From contig NZ_CABJCG010000014.1 of the NCBI RefSeq assembly GCF_902364025.1, positions 94,442 to 158,441 of the forward strand: 64,000 bases of DNA. The letters are read 5' to 3'. Every line of letters begins with the position of its first letter. Positions within the stretch are counted from its first letter, which is position 1. The translations under genes and the position numbers were made by a program. Source of the DNA: Enterocloster lavalensis. Lineage in GTDB: Bacteria > Bacillota > Clostridia > Lachnospirales > Lachnospiraceae. Under the pieces are notes generated by a model. The model saw nothing but the letters and a program-made list of their open reading frames with translations, was not told the origin of the DNA and did not search any database. Shown one piece after another: positions 8,259-20,322 of the stretch.

Positions 8259-9563
8259 TCATCGCCACTTCGGCACCGGCGCATGGGGATACTGAACTGC
8301 TATCCGATTCTCAGGCTTTTCATCCACCAGATAAAGCACAGCCAGGAACAGCCATTCCAACGGCTTCATCATGTAATAAACCAGATCCGCCGCCTGGCTC
8401 GACCGGATCAAACGGGCCACCGGAAATCCGTACCGATCATAGAAACGGCGGATTGGGCCATGCAGCCATGCAGCCCGCTCTTCCAGTATCTGTTCAAACG
8501 CATTGGCAACGCATAGCTGGCGGTTGACCACCACACGATGACCGTTGCGAACCCCTGTGCGCAGGGGCTTTACTACTTCGGGATGCCCCTGAGCCGCTAC
8601 CGTGCAAAGATAGTGCTCATCGAACATCACATTTGGGGGAGGTATCTGCTGAGATAATCTCCAGTCTCCTGTTTCCGTCCAGGCCCGGATCACACTGTCC
8701 GGCTGCTGCCCGAACAGCGCCAGAATCCCAATCAAAATGCCCAGAAGGGGAAGCATCAGGATCAGAGCCGCCACCGGCCAGTGAGAAGCGTCTAAAAGAA
8801 CATCATTCAACCATTTCAAATAAGGTTTGTTCCACTCCCAAATCCGGCCCTCCTCCGGGCCCTGCCACTCCTCCACCGCACGCCGGACCGTCTTCACTCC
8901 GATCAGTACACAGTTAAACGGGAACAAGCAGAACAGCCATTCCTCCCCCATCACCTGTACGATCCACAGCACGCACATGCCAATTCCCAGATAGATGGCC
9001 GAGATGCCAAGCACCGTCAAAAGCGGCGGCAGCCGATTGATATCCCGTTTCGATAACATCAGATACCCCAGGACTCCAACGCAGGAAATAACTGCAATGG
9101 TCAACGCCGACTGGGTCCAGATTGGGGTATGCATCTGCCCATTATGTAAGATTTCCTGCCAGTCAGAGCGAAACTGAATACCGCTTGTGCTTCCGCTGAA
9201 TATCCAATCGTACAAACCTGTGTAAATGATTCCCAACGCTATGGTGACGGCCTCCGTTCTCCGCTCCACCCGCCGAACCTCTGCCGTGCCTTTTCGGAAC
9301 AAAAGGAACAGATTCTGCAATGTCAGTATGAGGGGATGAATCAAAAAAATTCCTGCGAGTCCCCCGCCGAGTATCCCTGTCCATAAGGCTTCCAAAACAG
9401 CCGCCGGCAGCGCCGGACCGGCTGACAGGCTTGTTCCGGACATGGGTGCTGTCACTCTGTCAAACAGATAAATTGCGGTAAGCGTACCAGCGCCGGCAAT
9501 TATGCTTCCTATAAACGCCCACAGATTCGGCCCTCTCTTGATCCTGTTCCAGATATTCTTCAC
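8259..9563 (-). CDS. Conserved multi-spanning membrane protein, resembles DUF6688
   Basis: A 434-residue protein of unknown function. About eight hydrophobic segments fill residues 15-290, followed by a roughly 130-residue soluble domain with the striking stretch HYLCTVAAQGHPEVVKPLR, then VVVNRQLCVANAFEQILEER, and a last hydrophobic helix near residue 400. This tail order is what I recall for DUF6688 proteins of Firmicutes, but no search was made. It is monocistronic, with a hairpin behind it. No enzymatic motif was recognised. Confidence 0.75.
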   Translation of the reverse strand: MKNIWNRIKRGPNLWAFIGSIIAGAGTLTAIYLFDRVTAPMSGTSLSAGPALPAAVLEALWTGILGGGLAGIFLIHPLILTLQNLFLLFRKGTAEVRRVERRTEAVTIALGIIYTGLYDWIFSGSTSGIQFRSDWQEILHNGQMHTPIWTQSALTIAVISCVGVLGYLMLSKRDINRLPPLLTVLGISAIYLGIGMCVLWIVQVMGEEWLFCLFPFNCVLIGVKTVRRAVEEWQGPEEGRIWEWNKPYLKWLNDVLLDASHWPVAALILMLPLLGILIGILALFGQQPDSVIRAWTETGDWRLSQQIPPPNVMFDEHYLCTVAAQGHPEVVKPLRTGVRNGHRVVVNRQLCVANAFEQILEERAAWLHGPIRRFYDRYGFPVARLIRSSQAADLVYYMMKPLEWLFLAVLYLVDEKPENRIAVQYPHAPVPKWR

Positions 9564-9745
9564 GGTTTAAAAACCTCCAGATATTGTGAATGCAGAAACT
9601 GTTTTACCGCTTGGATTTATGGTGAATTATCTGATTGTATTTTATCATATGATTATGGATATTCATACGATTTTACGGTGGCTATTATTCCTGGGCTTTG
9701 GGGGGCGGACTGATCAGCTTTCCATCGTGGATGATTGGAGAGTCC

Positions 9746-9780
9746 GCTCATGAGTGAGTCAATATAAAGACAGCATTTTT
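9746..9780. repeat. Dispersed 35-base intergenic element, copy 1
   Basis: This 35-base stretch, containing GAGTCAATATA and ending CATTTTT, matches 30 of 35 bases with 16802-16836, in the same orientation. Here it lies between the start of the 8259-9563 gene and the end of the 9845-10987 gene. It is preceded by GCGGACT/AGTCCGC arms that could fold. Confidence 0.6.
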
Positions 9781-9844
9781 GCAGAACAGCGCGAGTTCAC
9801 AGTTGAATTTCATGTAAGTCTCCTGCCAGGCTCCCAATCCCAAA

Positions 9845-10987
9845 TTAGACTTCAGGCTGGAAAAAGCAGTTCTCATTCAGGAACGCTTCCGCCTGATGAA
9901 CCAATTCCGTCGCATCCGTCCCATCTTCCAGGATTACTTCACCAGGTATGCACAAGTCGTCCTTATGAAGCCTGTGTCTTGCTTTTTCCGATCCAAAGTA
10001 GTTGTGCTCCGCACCAAAGGTTGGGACAGGCTGAAGCATGCAGCTATTGTAGCAATCGAGAATTGCCGCAGCAGAAACGCCCTTTGGCGCAATGGCCTCA
10101 TACGCTGTAAAATCAGCTGTCTTTACCGGTCCGCTTTCCCGGTAAATGCGGGCAGCCTGCTGCAAAATCTCCTTTTCTTGTTCATTCAAAGGCCGGAAGT
10201 CCCTCATACAGGATATATTATCCCGCATCTGTCCTAAATCAGACATCCCGGACAGCACAGTAAGCACACCCTCCAGCCCAGCCGCATAGCGAAGCGCCCA
10301 GGACGCAATGGATGCGTCGGGATTTTCCGCTTTCATCAGCATTTTCGCCTCTTGGGGCGCGTCAGCCAGCATACCGCCCTTGACCGGCTCCATGATAATG
10401 ACCTGTCTGCCATGCCTGCGGATCACCTCATAACAGGCCTTCGCCTGTACAAAATAGGCATTCCAGTCAATGTAATTGAGGGCGATCTGTACCGCTTCCA
10501 CCTCCGGGTGCTCTGCCAGAATCTTGTCCAGCACATCAGCGCAGTCATGGTAGGAAAGCGCAATATGCCTGATTTTTCCTTCTTTCTTCCACTTCTTCAA
10601 ATAATTAAACATATGGGTCTGTTTGATAACCTGATTGTATCGTATCTCATTGACATTGTGCAGCAGATAATAGTCAAAATATTCCACGCCGCAGCGGGTG
10701 AGCTGCTGTACAAAAATCTCCTCCACCTGTGATTCTTCGGTAATGGCAAAGGTCGGCAGTTTGGATGCAAGACGATAGCGCTCTCTCGGATACCGGTCTG
10801 TCAGGCATTTTTTGATTGCCGCTTCACTTTCTCCATTGTGGTAAGCCCAGCTGGTGTCAAAATAGTCAAAACCGGCTTCCAGAAATGTATCCACCATTTT
10901 GTTTAACTGTTCATAATCAATATCCGTCGGCTCGGCCGATAACTGTGGCAGCCGCATCAGGCCAAATCCTAAATTTACTTTACTCAT
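9845..10987 (-). CDS. Aldo/keto reductase with a decayed C-terminal ferredoxin-like domain
   Basis: A 380-residue NAD(P)H-dependent oxidoreductase-type TIM barrel. Catalytic residues appear in FDTSWAYHNGESE (Asp, Tyr), LASKLP (Lys) and YYLLHNVN (His). Relatives with this length carry a C-terminal domain with two Cys clusters for 4Fe-4S centres; here the matching region reads FTAYEAIAPKGV and HKDDLCIPGEV, so nearly all cluster cysteines are gone. It is the last gene of the beta-glucoside operon, 12 bases after the glycosidase. Its substrate, perhaps a sugar or aglycone carbonyl, is unknown. Confidence 0.88.
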   Translation of the reverse strand: MSKVNLGFGLMRLPQLSAEPTDIDYEQLNKMVDTFLEAGFDYFDTSWAYHNGESEAAIKKCLTDRYPRERYRLASKLPTFAITEESQVEEIFVQQLTRCGVEYFDYYLLHNVNEIRYNQVIKQTHMFNYLKKWKKEGKIRHIALSYHDCADVLDKILAEHPEVEAVQIALNYIDWNAYFVQAKACYEVIRRHGRQVIIMEPVKGGMLADAPQEAKMLMKAENPDASIASWALRYAAGLEGVLTVLSGMSDLGQMRDNISCMRDFRPLNEQEKEILQQAARIYRESGPVKTADFTAYEAIAPKGVSAAAILDCYNSCMLQPVPTFGAEHNYFGSEKARHRLHKDDLCIPGEVILEDGTDATELVHQAEAFLNENCFFQPEV

Positions 10988-10999
10988 AGTTTCATCCTC

Positions 11000-14237
<3,238 letters not shown>

Positions 14238-14250
14238 TTTATCCTCCCCT

Positions 14251-15096
14251 TTACATTTTTCCCGCACCAACAAACATTTCCGCCACTTCCGGAGCATAGT
14301 GGTCAATAAACTGACTACGCCCCAAATCCAATGCCTCCAGCTGGTTCATTTCCCCGTCTGTTAACTGAAAATCAAACAGGTTGAAATTCTCCTCCATACG
14401 ATCCTTGTGGGAGGATTTAGGAATTACCACAACTCCGGATTGAATCAGAAACCGCAGGGCTACCTGCGCCGCCGTCTTTTGGTATGCTTCTCCAATGGCC
14501 GTTAGCAATCCATTGGAAAACAACTCATTTTTTCCCTGGGCCAGAGGAGACCATGCCATTAACTGTGTATGGTGTTTTTTCAGAATCTCTTTTTCGATTT
14601 TCTGCTGCTGGAATACATGGACCTCCAACTGGTTGACCATCGGAGGAATTTCCACAAAACCGGCAATGTCGATAAAGCGGTCCGGCATAAAATTGCTGAC
14701 GCCAATGGCCCGTGCTTTCCCTGCCTTGTAGGCTTCCTCCATGGCGCGGTAGGAACCATAGTAATCGTTGAACGGCTGATGAATCAACAATAAATCCACA
14801 TAATCAGTTTTCAGTTTCCGTAAGGATTCATCAACGGAAGCCTTTGCTTTTTCGTATCCGCCATTTGAAATCCAGATTTTTGTGGTTAAAAACAGTTCCT
14901 CCCGGGGAACGCCACACTCGCTGACCGCTTCTCCAACGCCCTCCTCATTGTAGTAACCCTGGGCGGTGTCAATACTTCTGTATCCCACGGAAATAGCGTC
15001 TGATACGCACCGTTTCGTATCCTCCGCGGGGATCTGAAATACTCCATATCCCAGCATTGGCATCCTTACCCCATTATTTAATGTTGTGTACTCCAT
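14251..15096 (-). CDS. Aldo/keto reductase, 2,5-diketo-gluconate reductase-like
   Basis: A 281-residue NADPH-dependent reductase with the complete catalytic tetrad: Asp and Tyr in SIDTAQGYYNEE, Lys in LTTKIW and His in LLIHQPF. The cofactor-binding IPKSSHKDRMEEN near the C-terminus is the family phosphate-binding segment. It lies between the flavoprotein gene and bglF, within the same operon, so it may act on an aglycone or keto-sugar derived from imported glycosides. The exact substrate is not deducible. Confidence 0.93.
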   Translation of the reverse strand: MEYTTLNNGVRMPMLGYGVFQIPAEDTKRCVSDAISVGYRSIDTAQGYYNEEGVGEAVSECGVPREELFLTTKIWISNGGYEKAKASVDESLRKLKTDYVDLLLIHQPFNDYYGSYRAMEEAYKAGKARAIGVSNFMPDRFIDIAGFVEIPPMVNQLEVHVFQQQKIEKEILKKHHTQLMAWSPLAQGKNELFSNGLLTAIGEAYQKTAAQVALRFLIQSGVVVIPKSSHKDRMEENFNLFDFQLTDGEMNQLEALDLGRSQFIDHYAPEVAEMFVGAGKM

Positions 15097-15107
15097 TACC
15101 TGCCCCC

Positions 15108-15674
15108 CTACTCCGCCAGCCAGCCGGCAAGTTCATGAATCGTCTGCAAATAGTCCTCTCTGTTTCTTACATCGCCTGCCGCCGGAATCTGATCGAATAC
15201 ACAGGACTTAAAATGTTCCGCACCCATCTGCGAAAAACCACTGACCGTCCATGCCGCATATTTTTCTGTGACCTCCCTGGGGCTGCCCCAGCAAGCGCAG
15301 ACCAACGCCGCTTTCTTTCCAAACTTCGATGTATTGGACGCATTCTTTTTCTCTACATGAAAGAATGGATAAAACCGTTCTATAAACAGCTTTGCCTGTG
15401 AGGTAATCTGCTGGTTATAGATTGGCGACGCCACAAGGATTGCATCGCAGCTCTCGATAACCGGAAGAAGCTTCGTCATATCATCTTTCTGCACACACAT
15501 TTGTGTTTCTTTATTCTGGCAGGCAGCGCAGGCCATACAGGGATTGCATTTGTTCTCCCTCATTTTAAATACAGTTACGTCTTCATTGTTCAAATCAGAA
15601 GCCAGCATATCTACAATGATTTCTGAATTACCATTTTTCCTGGGACTTGCATCCACAAGCAATATTCTTTTCAT
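15108..15674 (-). CDS. NAD(P)H-dependent FMN reductase / iron-sulfur flavoprotein-like flavodoxin
   Basis: A 188-residue flavodoxin-fold protein. The FMN phosphate loop DASPRKNGNSE is at residues 8-18, and the SPIYNQQITSQAKLFIERFY segment of the family is at about 86-105. A Cys-rich stretch, CNPCMACAACQ with a further Cys at about residue 59, resembles the cluster-binding region of iron-sulfur flavoproteins, so it may hold a 4Fe-4S cluster. It is first in the operon opposite the LysR gene. A role in reducing quinone-like aglycones is a possibility only. Confidence 0.88.
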   Translation of the reverse strand: MKRILLVDASPRKNGNSEIIVDMLASDLNNEDVTVFKMRENKCNPCMACAACQNKETQMCVQKDDMTKLLPVIESCDAILVASPIYNQQITSQAKLFIERFYPFFHVEKKNASNTSKFGKKAALVCACWGSPREVTEKYAAWTVSGFSQMGAEHFKSCVFDQIPAAGDVRNREDYLQTIHELAGWLAE

Positions 15675-15732
15675 CTTACATTACTCCCTTCATCGTAAGC
15701 CTTTCGTACACCGGTGTTTCATTTACATTTCC

Positions 15733-15738
15733 ATTATA
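15733..15738 (-). promoter_or_regulatory. -10 box of the beta-glucoside operon
   Basis: TATAAT on the minus strand, without a good -35 box at the right distance, as expected for an activator-dependent promoter. Its upstream region overlaps the divergent LysR promoter. Confidence 0.5.
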
Positions 15739-15750
15739 TCGGTCCTTTTC

Positions 15751-15780
15751 TTGACAGGGAATTCTCACTTAGTCTATAAT
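15751..15780 (+). promoter_or_regulatory. Promoter of the LysR gene
   Basis: Consensus TTGACA (15751-15756) and TATAAT (15775-15780) are 18 bases apart. An inverted repeat TTAGT-N13-ACTAA (15769-15791) covers the -10 region and is a candidate LysR site for autorepression. Confidence 0.75.
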
Positions 15781-15820
15781 ATATATACTAAAAGTAAATG
15801 CAAGAGAGGGAGGGGACGTC

Positions 15821-16717
15821 ATGTATGATCGGAAATTGAAGACATTTATCTGTGTTGCAGACAGAGGCAGTCTGTCCAAAGCCGCGGAGGATTTGTATGT
15901 AACGCCTGCCTCTATTATGAAACAGATGAATTCATTGGAATATCAACTGGGTATGAAACTTTTGATTCGGACAAATCAGGGAGTTGAATTGACAGAAGCA
16001 GGGAAATACATTTATCATGCCGCAAAAAAAATCATGGCGGAATCGGAAGATATTATTTTTAAAGCAAAAGCGATTGCTCAGCAGAATATGAAAACAATAC
16101 GGGTCGGTTCGTCTTTTTTAAATCCAAGCAAAGTATTAACAGATCTTTGGGACCGCATCAGCCCGGATTCTATGGAATACCGTATCAAAATTGTACCCTA
16201 TCAGGACAATCATGAGCAGATCATGGCTGTCATCGCCTCTTTGGGAACATCTATCGATTTTTTAGTGGGTTCCTTTAATTCTGAACAGATGCTGCGCGCG
16301 GCCGACTACTATATCCTGGGATATTATCATTTGTGTGTTGCCGTTCCAAGGAATCACCGGCTGGCCACTAAGAAGAAGCTGACATACGGAGATTTGTACG
16401 GCGAGCATTTAATTATGGTTAAAAAGGGGGATACGATGCAGCTTGATGATTTCCGTGATAAATTGAAAATGACCCACCCGCAGATCATTCAGGAAGACGC
16501 CCACTATTTTTATGACCTGGAAACCTTCAATTCCTGTGAAGCGACCGGCTCTTTACTTCTGACGCTGGATGCATGGGTTGATATCCATCCGTCCTTGATC
16601 ACGCTTCCGGTAGACTGGGATTTTAAGATATCTTATGGGCTTTTATTTTCACGGAGTATTTCGAAAAATGCGGCAGATTTTCTTGAGATTATTCGGGAAT
16701 CAGTTAATATGATTTGA
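15821..16717 (+). CDS. LysR-family transcriptional regulator
   Basis: A 298-residue regulator. The winged helix-turn-helix is at residues 1-60 (FICVADRGSLSKAAEDLYVTP, then SLEYQLGMKLLIRTNQGVELTEAG), followed by the periplasmic-binding-like effector domain. It is transcribed divergently from the flavoprotein/reductase/bglF operon, the classic arrangement for a LysR activator of that operon. GGAGGGG lies just before the ATG. The effector is unknown, possibly a glycoside aglycone. Confidence 0.93.
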   Translation: MYDRKLKTFICVADRGSLSKAAEDLYVTPASIMKQMNSLEYQLGMKLLIRTNQGVELTEAGKYIYHAAKKIMAESEDIIFKAKAIAQQNMKTIRVGSSFLNPSKVLTDLWDRISPDSMEYRIKIVPYQDNHEQIMAVIASLGTSIDFLVGSFNSEQMLRAADYYILGYYHLCVAVPRNHRLATKKKLTYGDLYGEHLIMVKKGDTMQLDDFRDKLKMTHPQIIQEDAHYFYDLETFNSCEATGSLLLTLDAWVDIHPSLITLPVDWDFKISYGLLFSRSISKNAADFLEIIRESVNMI

Positions 16718-16752
16718 TGTGGGAGGGGGAGGCGCTTGCTTTGTGTTACGGT

Positions 16753-16780
16753 CGCCTCCCGCTACTCCGTCCGGGCTACA
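16753..16780. repeat. 28-base direct repeat, left copy
   Basis: The 28 bases running from CGCCTCCCGC to CCGGGCTACA are repeated exactly at 18611-18638. The two copies bracket the AlbA_2 gene and the truncated gene upstream of it. Both copies are followed by a taggcca motif, here immediately and in the right copy 50 bases later, as if the left copy had lost the inner part. Confidence 0.8.
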
Positions 16781-16801
16781 TAGGCCAATCGTAAAACGAC
16801 T

Positions 16802-16836
16802 GCTCACGATTGAGTCAATATAGGGACAACATTTTT
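16802..16836. repeat. Dispersed 35-base intergenic element, copy 2
   Basis: Matches 30 of 35 bases with 9746-9780 in the same orientation. It lies in the convergent gap between the LysR gene and the AlbA_2 gene. Confidence 0.6.
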
Positions 16837-16881
16837 AATATTTTCTTAATCACTTTCTTGTTCATTTCTTGTTCACCATGT

Positions 16882-18258
16882 TCAAGAAACTGATGAATAA
16901 TATCTTTGATTCCTATTTCTTGGCTGTTCAGGAATTGTCATCTTCAACAGCCCTTCCTCTATCATTTGGTTCATATAATGTCGTTTTAAGTAAGACCGAT
17001 TAGGAATACTAAACTTGTCCATTATTTCTTTTACTGTTTTCGGTTCTTTACAGAACAGTAAAATTTTATTTGTAATATCTTGCTCATTTTCTTGTCCATG
17101 TTCTTGTTCACTTTGTCCAAGAACTCCATTTAGCAGTTGCAAATAAGGATTACATGCTTTACATAAAACCATAATACCACTTTTTGATATCTCATACTCC
17201 GGCAATGGACCACCATAGGATTCACATGCCTCCCGTATCTTATCAAAGCCGCGCCCCCATGCCTCTATCAAGCCACTCTTAAAGAACACATTTGCCAATT
17301 TGGGGTTATATGGTTTTGATGAATGTTTCTGAAACAGCTTCTCAGTTGAATTAAATTCTTCTGGCATTTCACCATCATTCCAGATATACATTCGATCTTC
17401 ATAAATACTAATCTGTATTGGATTACAGCTACTATAGTCCTTATGAACAACAGCATTCAACAAAATCTCCCTTGTAGCGTTACGATGGAACATGAATTGC
17501 TCTATCCGCTGAATATCCCGATAGGTGATGAGAGCCTTCATATATTTGGTATAAATCAAGTCCAAAGCCTTATCCACCTGTTCAATCAGAGCGCCATGCA
17601 CTTCATCTTGATATTGCAGGTCAGAATCAGAATTTCCGAAAAAACCAATTTTAATATAGGAACCGGTCACCCATTTTTCAGGATCATCATAGAAAGCAAG
17701 CATAGCTGCCCTGGTGAGATAATCGTCATCGTCAAAAAGATGCAGATTTTCTAATAATACTTTGTCTGTGACTTTGGTTTCTTCATCCGTCAGCCTCCCC
17801 CTCTCAATAGCCTTTTTCTTAAAAAGCTTGATAGCCGATTGGCTTAAGTCATCGATTTTTAGCCTTGGTATCGGCATGCCATCCCATGTTCTTCCCTGAG
17901 ACTTTAAGATGGCCCTGTCCAATTCTTTCCCGGTTATCGTACGCATTGTACTCCCTGATCTATAAAAATACTTTCCATGATAACTAATGAGAGACGGGTA
18001 TTTATCTACAATAATCTCCAAATACTCTAAATCGCCCTCAAATCGAAGATTTACATCTACAACGATTCCCATTGTATCTGTCACTTGGCTCGGTATCTTC
18101 TCCAGTAACTTTTTAGAATCCTTAATGCCCTTTATATGTCCAAGATCATCCATACCAATGTATAAAATTCCACCATTAGCATTTGCATAGCCACAAATCC
18201 ATTCCAAATATTCGTTATGCCATGATTCTTTCCACTCGATTGTCTGATGCTCCGGCAT
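16882..18258 (-). CDS. AlbA_2 (Schlafen-type) domain protein with HATPase_c_4 region
   Basis: A 458-residue protein of the class often called RecG-like ATP-binding or putative transcriptional regulator. Residues 1-115 form an AlbA_2 domain (TIEWKESWHNEYLEWICGYANANGGILYIG, then YRSGSTMRT). Residues about 230-370 form the ATPase-like region with REILLNAVVHKDYS and the SGLIEAWGRGFDKI motif. The C-terminus has a winged-helix-like segment (EPKTVKEIMDKF). GGGAGG precedes the ATG. It is bracketed by a 28-bp direct repeat, which together with lower-GC codon choice suggests acquisition. Its target genes are unknown. Confidence 0.88.
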   Translation of the reverse strand: MPEHQTIEWKESWHNEYLEWICGYANANGGILYIGMDDLGHIKGIKDSKKLLEKIPSQVTDTMGIVVDVNLRFEGDLEYLEIIVDKYPSLISYHGKYFYRSGSTMRTITGKELDRAILKSQGRTWDGMPIPRLKIDDLSQSAIKLFKKKAIERGRLTDEETKVTDKVLLENLHLFDDDDYLTRAAMLAFYDDPEKWVTGSYIKIGFFGNSDSDLQYQDEVHGALIEQVDKALDLIYTKYMKALITYRDIQRIEQFMFHRNATREILLNAVVHKDYSSCNPIQISIYEDRMYIWNDGEMPEEFNSTEKLFQKHSSKPYNPKLANVFFKSGLIEAWGRGFDKIREACESYGGPLPEYEISKSGIMVLCKACNPYLQLLNGVLGQSEQEHGQENEQDITNKILLFCKEPKTVKEIMDKFSIPNRSYLKRHYMNQMIEEGLLKMTIPEQPRNRNQRYYSSVS

Positions 18259-18289
18259 TATATCCCTCCCTTATATTGTCTAACATCCC

Positions 18290-18466
18290 TCAATGATTTT
18301 CTGTATCGCATATGGTTTTGCATTGTCCACATAATTCGCATACAAATAATCCGCTATGTGCGGAGACCGTACCTTCAGGATATAATTTGGCAGCTTCTGA
18401 CGCTGTTATTTTTCTCCATTCATGTTCTGCCTCTGACCACATACTGACATGTGTCAATGAAGCCAT
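18290..18466 (-). pseudogene. Truncated zinc-ribbon protein, N-terminal fragment
   Basis: A 58-codon frame preceded by a strong GAGGAGGAGAC ribosome site. It reads MASLTHVSMWSEAEHEW at its start and holds LFVCELCGQC near its end, which looks like the N-terminal zinc-ribbon of larger proteins that normally continue for several hundred residues; here a stop follows eight residues after CGQC. It lies 31 bases upstream of the AlbA_2 gene and may share its transcript. It could instead be a genuine small zinc-binding protein. The call rests on recall of the family, not on a search. Confidence 0.5.
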
Positions 18467-18610
18467 CCTGTCTCCTCCTCAGAATATTTTCTTGAGTAAA
18501 ATAGATCAATACAAAGCAATTTTCAAAACATTAATCATATTATACCCTAAATTATCAACAAATTCCATATTATCTTAGACAAGTCATCTAAAAACAGAAG
18601 AGTGATTTTT

Positions 18611-18638
18611 CGCCTCCCGCTACTCCGTCCGGGCTACA
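18611..18638. repeat. 28-base direct repeat, right copy, start of a palindromic element
   Basis: Identical to 16753-16780. It continues into GC-rich foldable sequence up to about 18690, including a TGCGGC-TTTC-GCCGCA hairpin, so it resembles a REP- or MITE-like structured intergenic element rather than a simple duplication. Confidence 0.75.
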
Positions 18639-18689
18639 GCCGCTGGCACGCCTGCGGCGCACCATCGGCTGTGCGGCTTTCGCCGCATA

Positions 18690-18752
18690 GGCCATAGCAA
18701 AAAGGAAGGCTTATGTGAGCAAGCTCCCAACGCCTTCCTTTTCACTATGGCC
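18690..18752. terminator. Long hairpin between spoIVB and the repeat element
   Basis: Arms 18690-18710 and 18732-18752 pair over 21 positions with two mismatches. It ends 9 bases before the spoIVB stop region and includes an A/T-run inside the stem. It may stop spoIVB transcription, or may belong to the structured repeat. Confidence 0.6.
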
Positions 18753-18761
18753 TGCCCGGAC

Positions 18762-20084
18762 TCAATGCTCGAGCATGTTTTCAATCAATATCCCATACCC
18801 CCTGGTGCTATCCTGCAAAAACACATGGGTCACTGCTCCGGCCAGCTTTCCATCCTGTATAATCGGACTCCCGCTCATCCCCTGCACGATTCCCCCCGTC
18901 AGCGCGATCAGATCCGGGTCGGTTACTTTAATTACCATACTTTTATTCTTATGCCCTGAGTTATAATCTACCTTCTGTATTTCGATATCGTAATCCCTCA
19001 GCTCCCCCGACACGCTGCTCCTGATGGTTGCAGGCCCGGGCTTTACGTCCTGGCGGCAGGCGATCTCCATGGCGCCCTCCGGCAGGCCGGAGTCGTTTAC
19101 AGTTCCTTTGACCATGGCTTCCATTCCGGTCTGGCGCAGAAAGGCTTCGTTTACAGTTCCGAATATTCCCTCGTTTGTGTTCTGATTGATCTCCCCCATC
19201 AGCGAGCCCGGTCCGTAATAGATCACACCGGACAGCAGCCCCGGCTTTCCAATGGTCCCCTTCTCAATTCCCATAATCTGGGTGGTATACAGTTCCCCCT
19301 TGCTGGTCTCCACCAGGTCGCCGGTGTCGCTGTCGCTGATTCCATGCCCCAGCGCGCCGAAGTTTCCGTTTAAGTCCAGGTATGTGACGGTGCCGATTCC
19401 CTGGGTGTCGTCCCGCACCCAGGCGCCCAGCTTGTACTGTCCGTCCTCGGTTTTGACGGGGTTCACGCTGACGTCCACCTGCTCGCCGCCCCGGCGGACT
19501 GAGACCACCGCAGCCTCGCCGCCCGTCTTGTTCACCGCGTCCATAAGGTCTTCCTTGGTGTTCATGGGCTTTCCGTTGAACGCTTCAATGTAATCGCCTG
19601 ATTTCAAAATACCGTAGGCCGGTTCCACCTCCATGCCGTCCGCCGCCGTCAGCTTTCCGGTACCGATGACCATAATTCCGTCGGATTTCAGATAGATTCC
19701 GATGGGACATCCGCAGGGCACCGCATAGCGGGTGTCCACTACGTCCACCTGGATGTCCTTGAACTTGATCAGGCCGAAAAGCTTCAGCCCGACCTGATAG
19801 GATCCCTGGTTTTCGGCGTACATGGAAAATGGCTGCCTCCCGTTCACCGTGATCTGGTCGGCGGGTATGTTGCTCTTGTTTCCCAGCACCACTTCCTCAC
19901 TCTCACTGGATAAGGTTGTGTTGATGGGAAGCGGGAACGAAAACTGCTCCTTCTGGTCCTGGACAATGCTGATCCGGTCCGGGATGGCAGTGTCTAAGTA
20001 GTACCAGGAATATCCAACGGTGACGGTGAGCGCCGCCCAGAAAATACGGTTCAGCCACCGGTAAAACGTCTTATTTCCTCTCAT
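18762..20084 (-). CDS. spoIVB: SpoIVB serine peptidase, sporulation signalling
   Basis: A 440-residue S55-family protease made in the forespore and secreted into the intermembrane space, where it triggers pro-sigma-K processing by cleaving SpoIVFA. It has an N-terminal membrane anchor (about residues 12-30), a PDZ domain around residues 125-210 (GILKSGDYIEAFNGKPM), catalytic His about 247 in GALGHGISD and Ser about 404 in GGIVQGMSGSPI, and the end motif STRGYGILIENML. I start at 20084, where gaggaggtaag precedes the ATG; the longer frame to 20195 lacks such a site. Confidence 0.95.
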   Translation of the reverse strand: MRGNKTFYRWLNRIFWAALTVTVGYSWYYLDTAIPDRISIVQDQKEQFSFPLPINTTLSSESEEVVLGNKSNIPADQITVNGRQPFSMYAENQGSYQVGLKLFGLIKFKDIQVDVVDTRYAVPCGCPIGIYLKSDGIMVIGTGKLTAADGMEVEPAYGILKSGDYIEAFNGKPMNTKEDLMDAVNKTGGEAAVVSVRRGGEQVDVSVNPVKTEDGQYKLGAWVRDDTQGIGTVTYLDLNGNFGALGHGISDSDTGDLVETSKGELYTTQIMGIEKGTIGKPGLLSGVIYYGPGSLMGEINQNTNEGIFGTVNEAFLRQTGMEAMVKGTVNDSGLPEGAMEIACRQDVKPGPATIRSSVSGELRDYDIEIQKVDYNSGHKNKSMVIKVTDPDLIALTGGIVQGMSGSPIIQDGKLAGAVTHVFLQDSTRGYGILIENMLEH

Positions 20085-20192
20085 GTTCTTACCTCCTCGT
20101 CTTGTATTTTGTTGATTTTCACAGGGCGAGGCACCCATCGGCTCCTGGAATGCTGCAATCCTCCCCGGGCTGCGCCAGCGGTCCATTACAGT

Positions 20193-20231
20193 CAAAAAAA
20201 GAAAGAAGCCGGTGTTTTGTGCCTCTTTCTT
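20193..20231 (-). terminator. Terminator of the switch-controlled unknown gene
   Basis: On the minus strand an 11-base stem (left arm at 20231-20221, right arm at 20210-20200) with a 10-base loop is followed by a run of seven or eight T. It lies about 90 bases past the stop of the gene at 20323 and insulates spoIVB from it. Confidence 0.85.
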
Positions 20232-20322
20232 AGTATGATCTGATCTTCTGTTTTCAATCTGTTTTATTTTGTCCCGTCTGCCAAATCCTTCATTCGTACA
20301 ATATTTTTTCGCGCCTGCGGCT

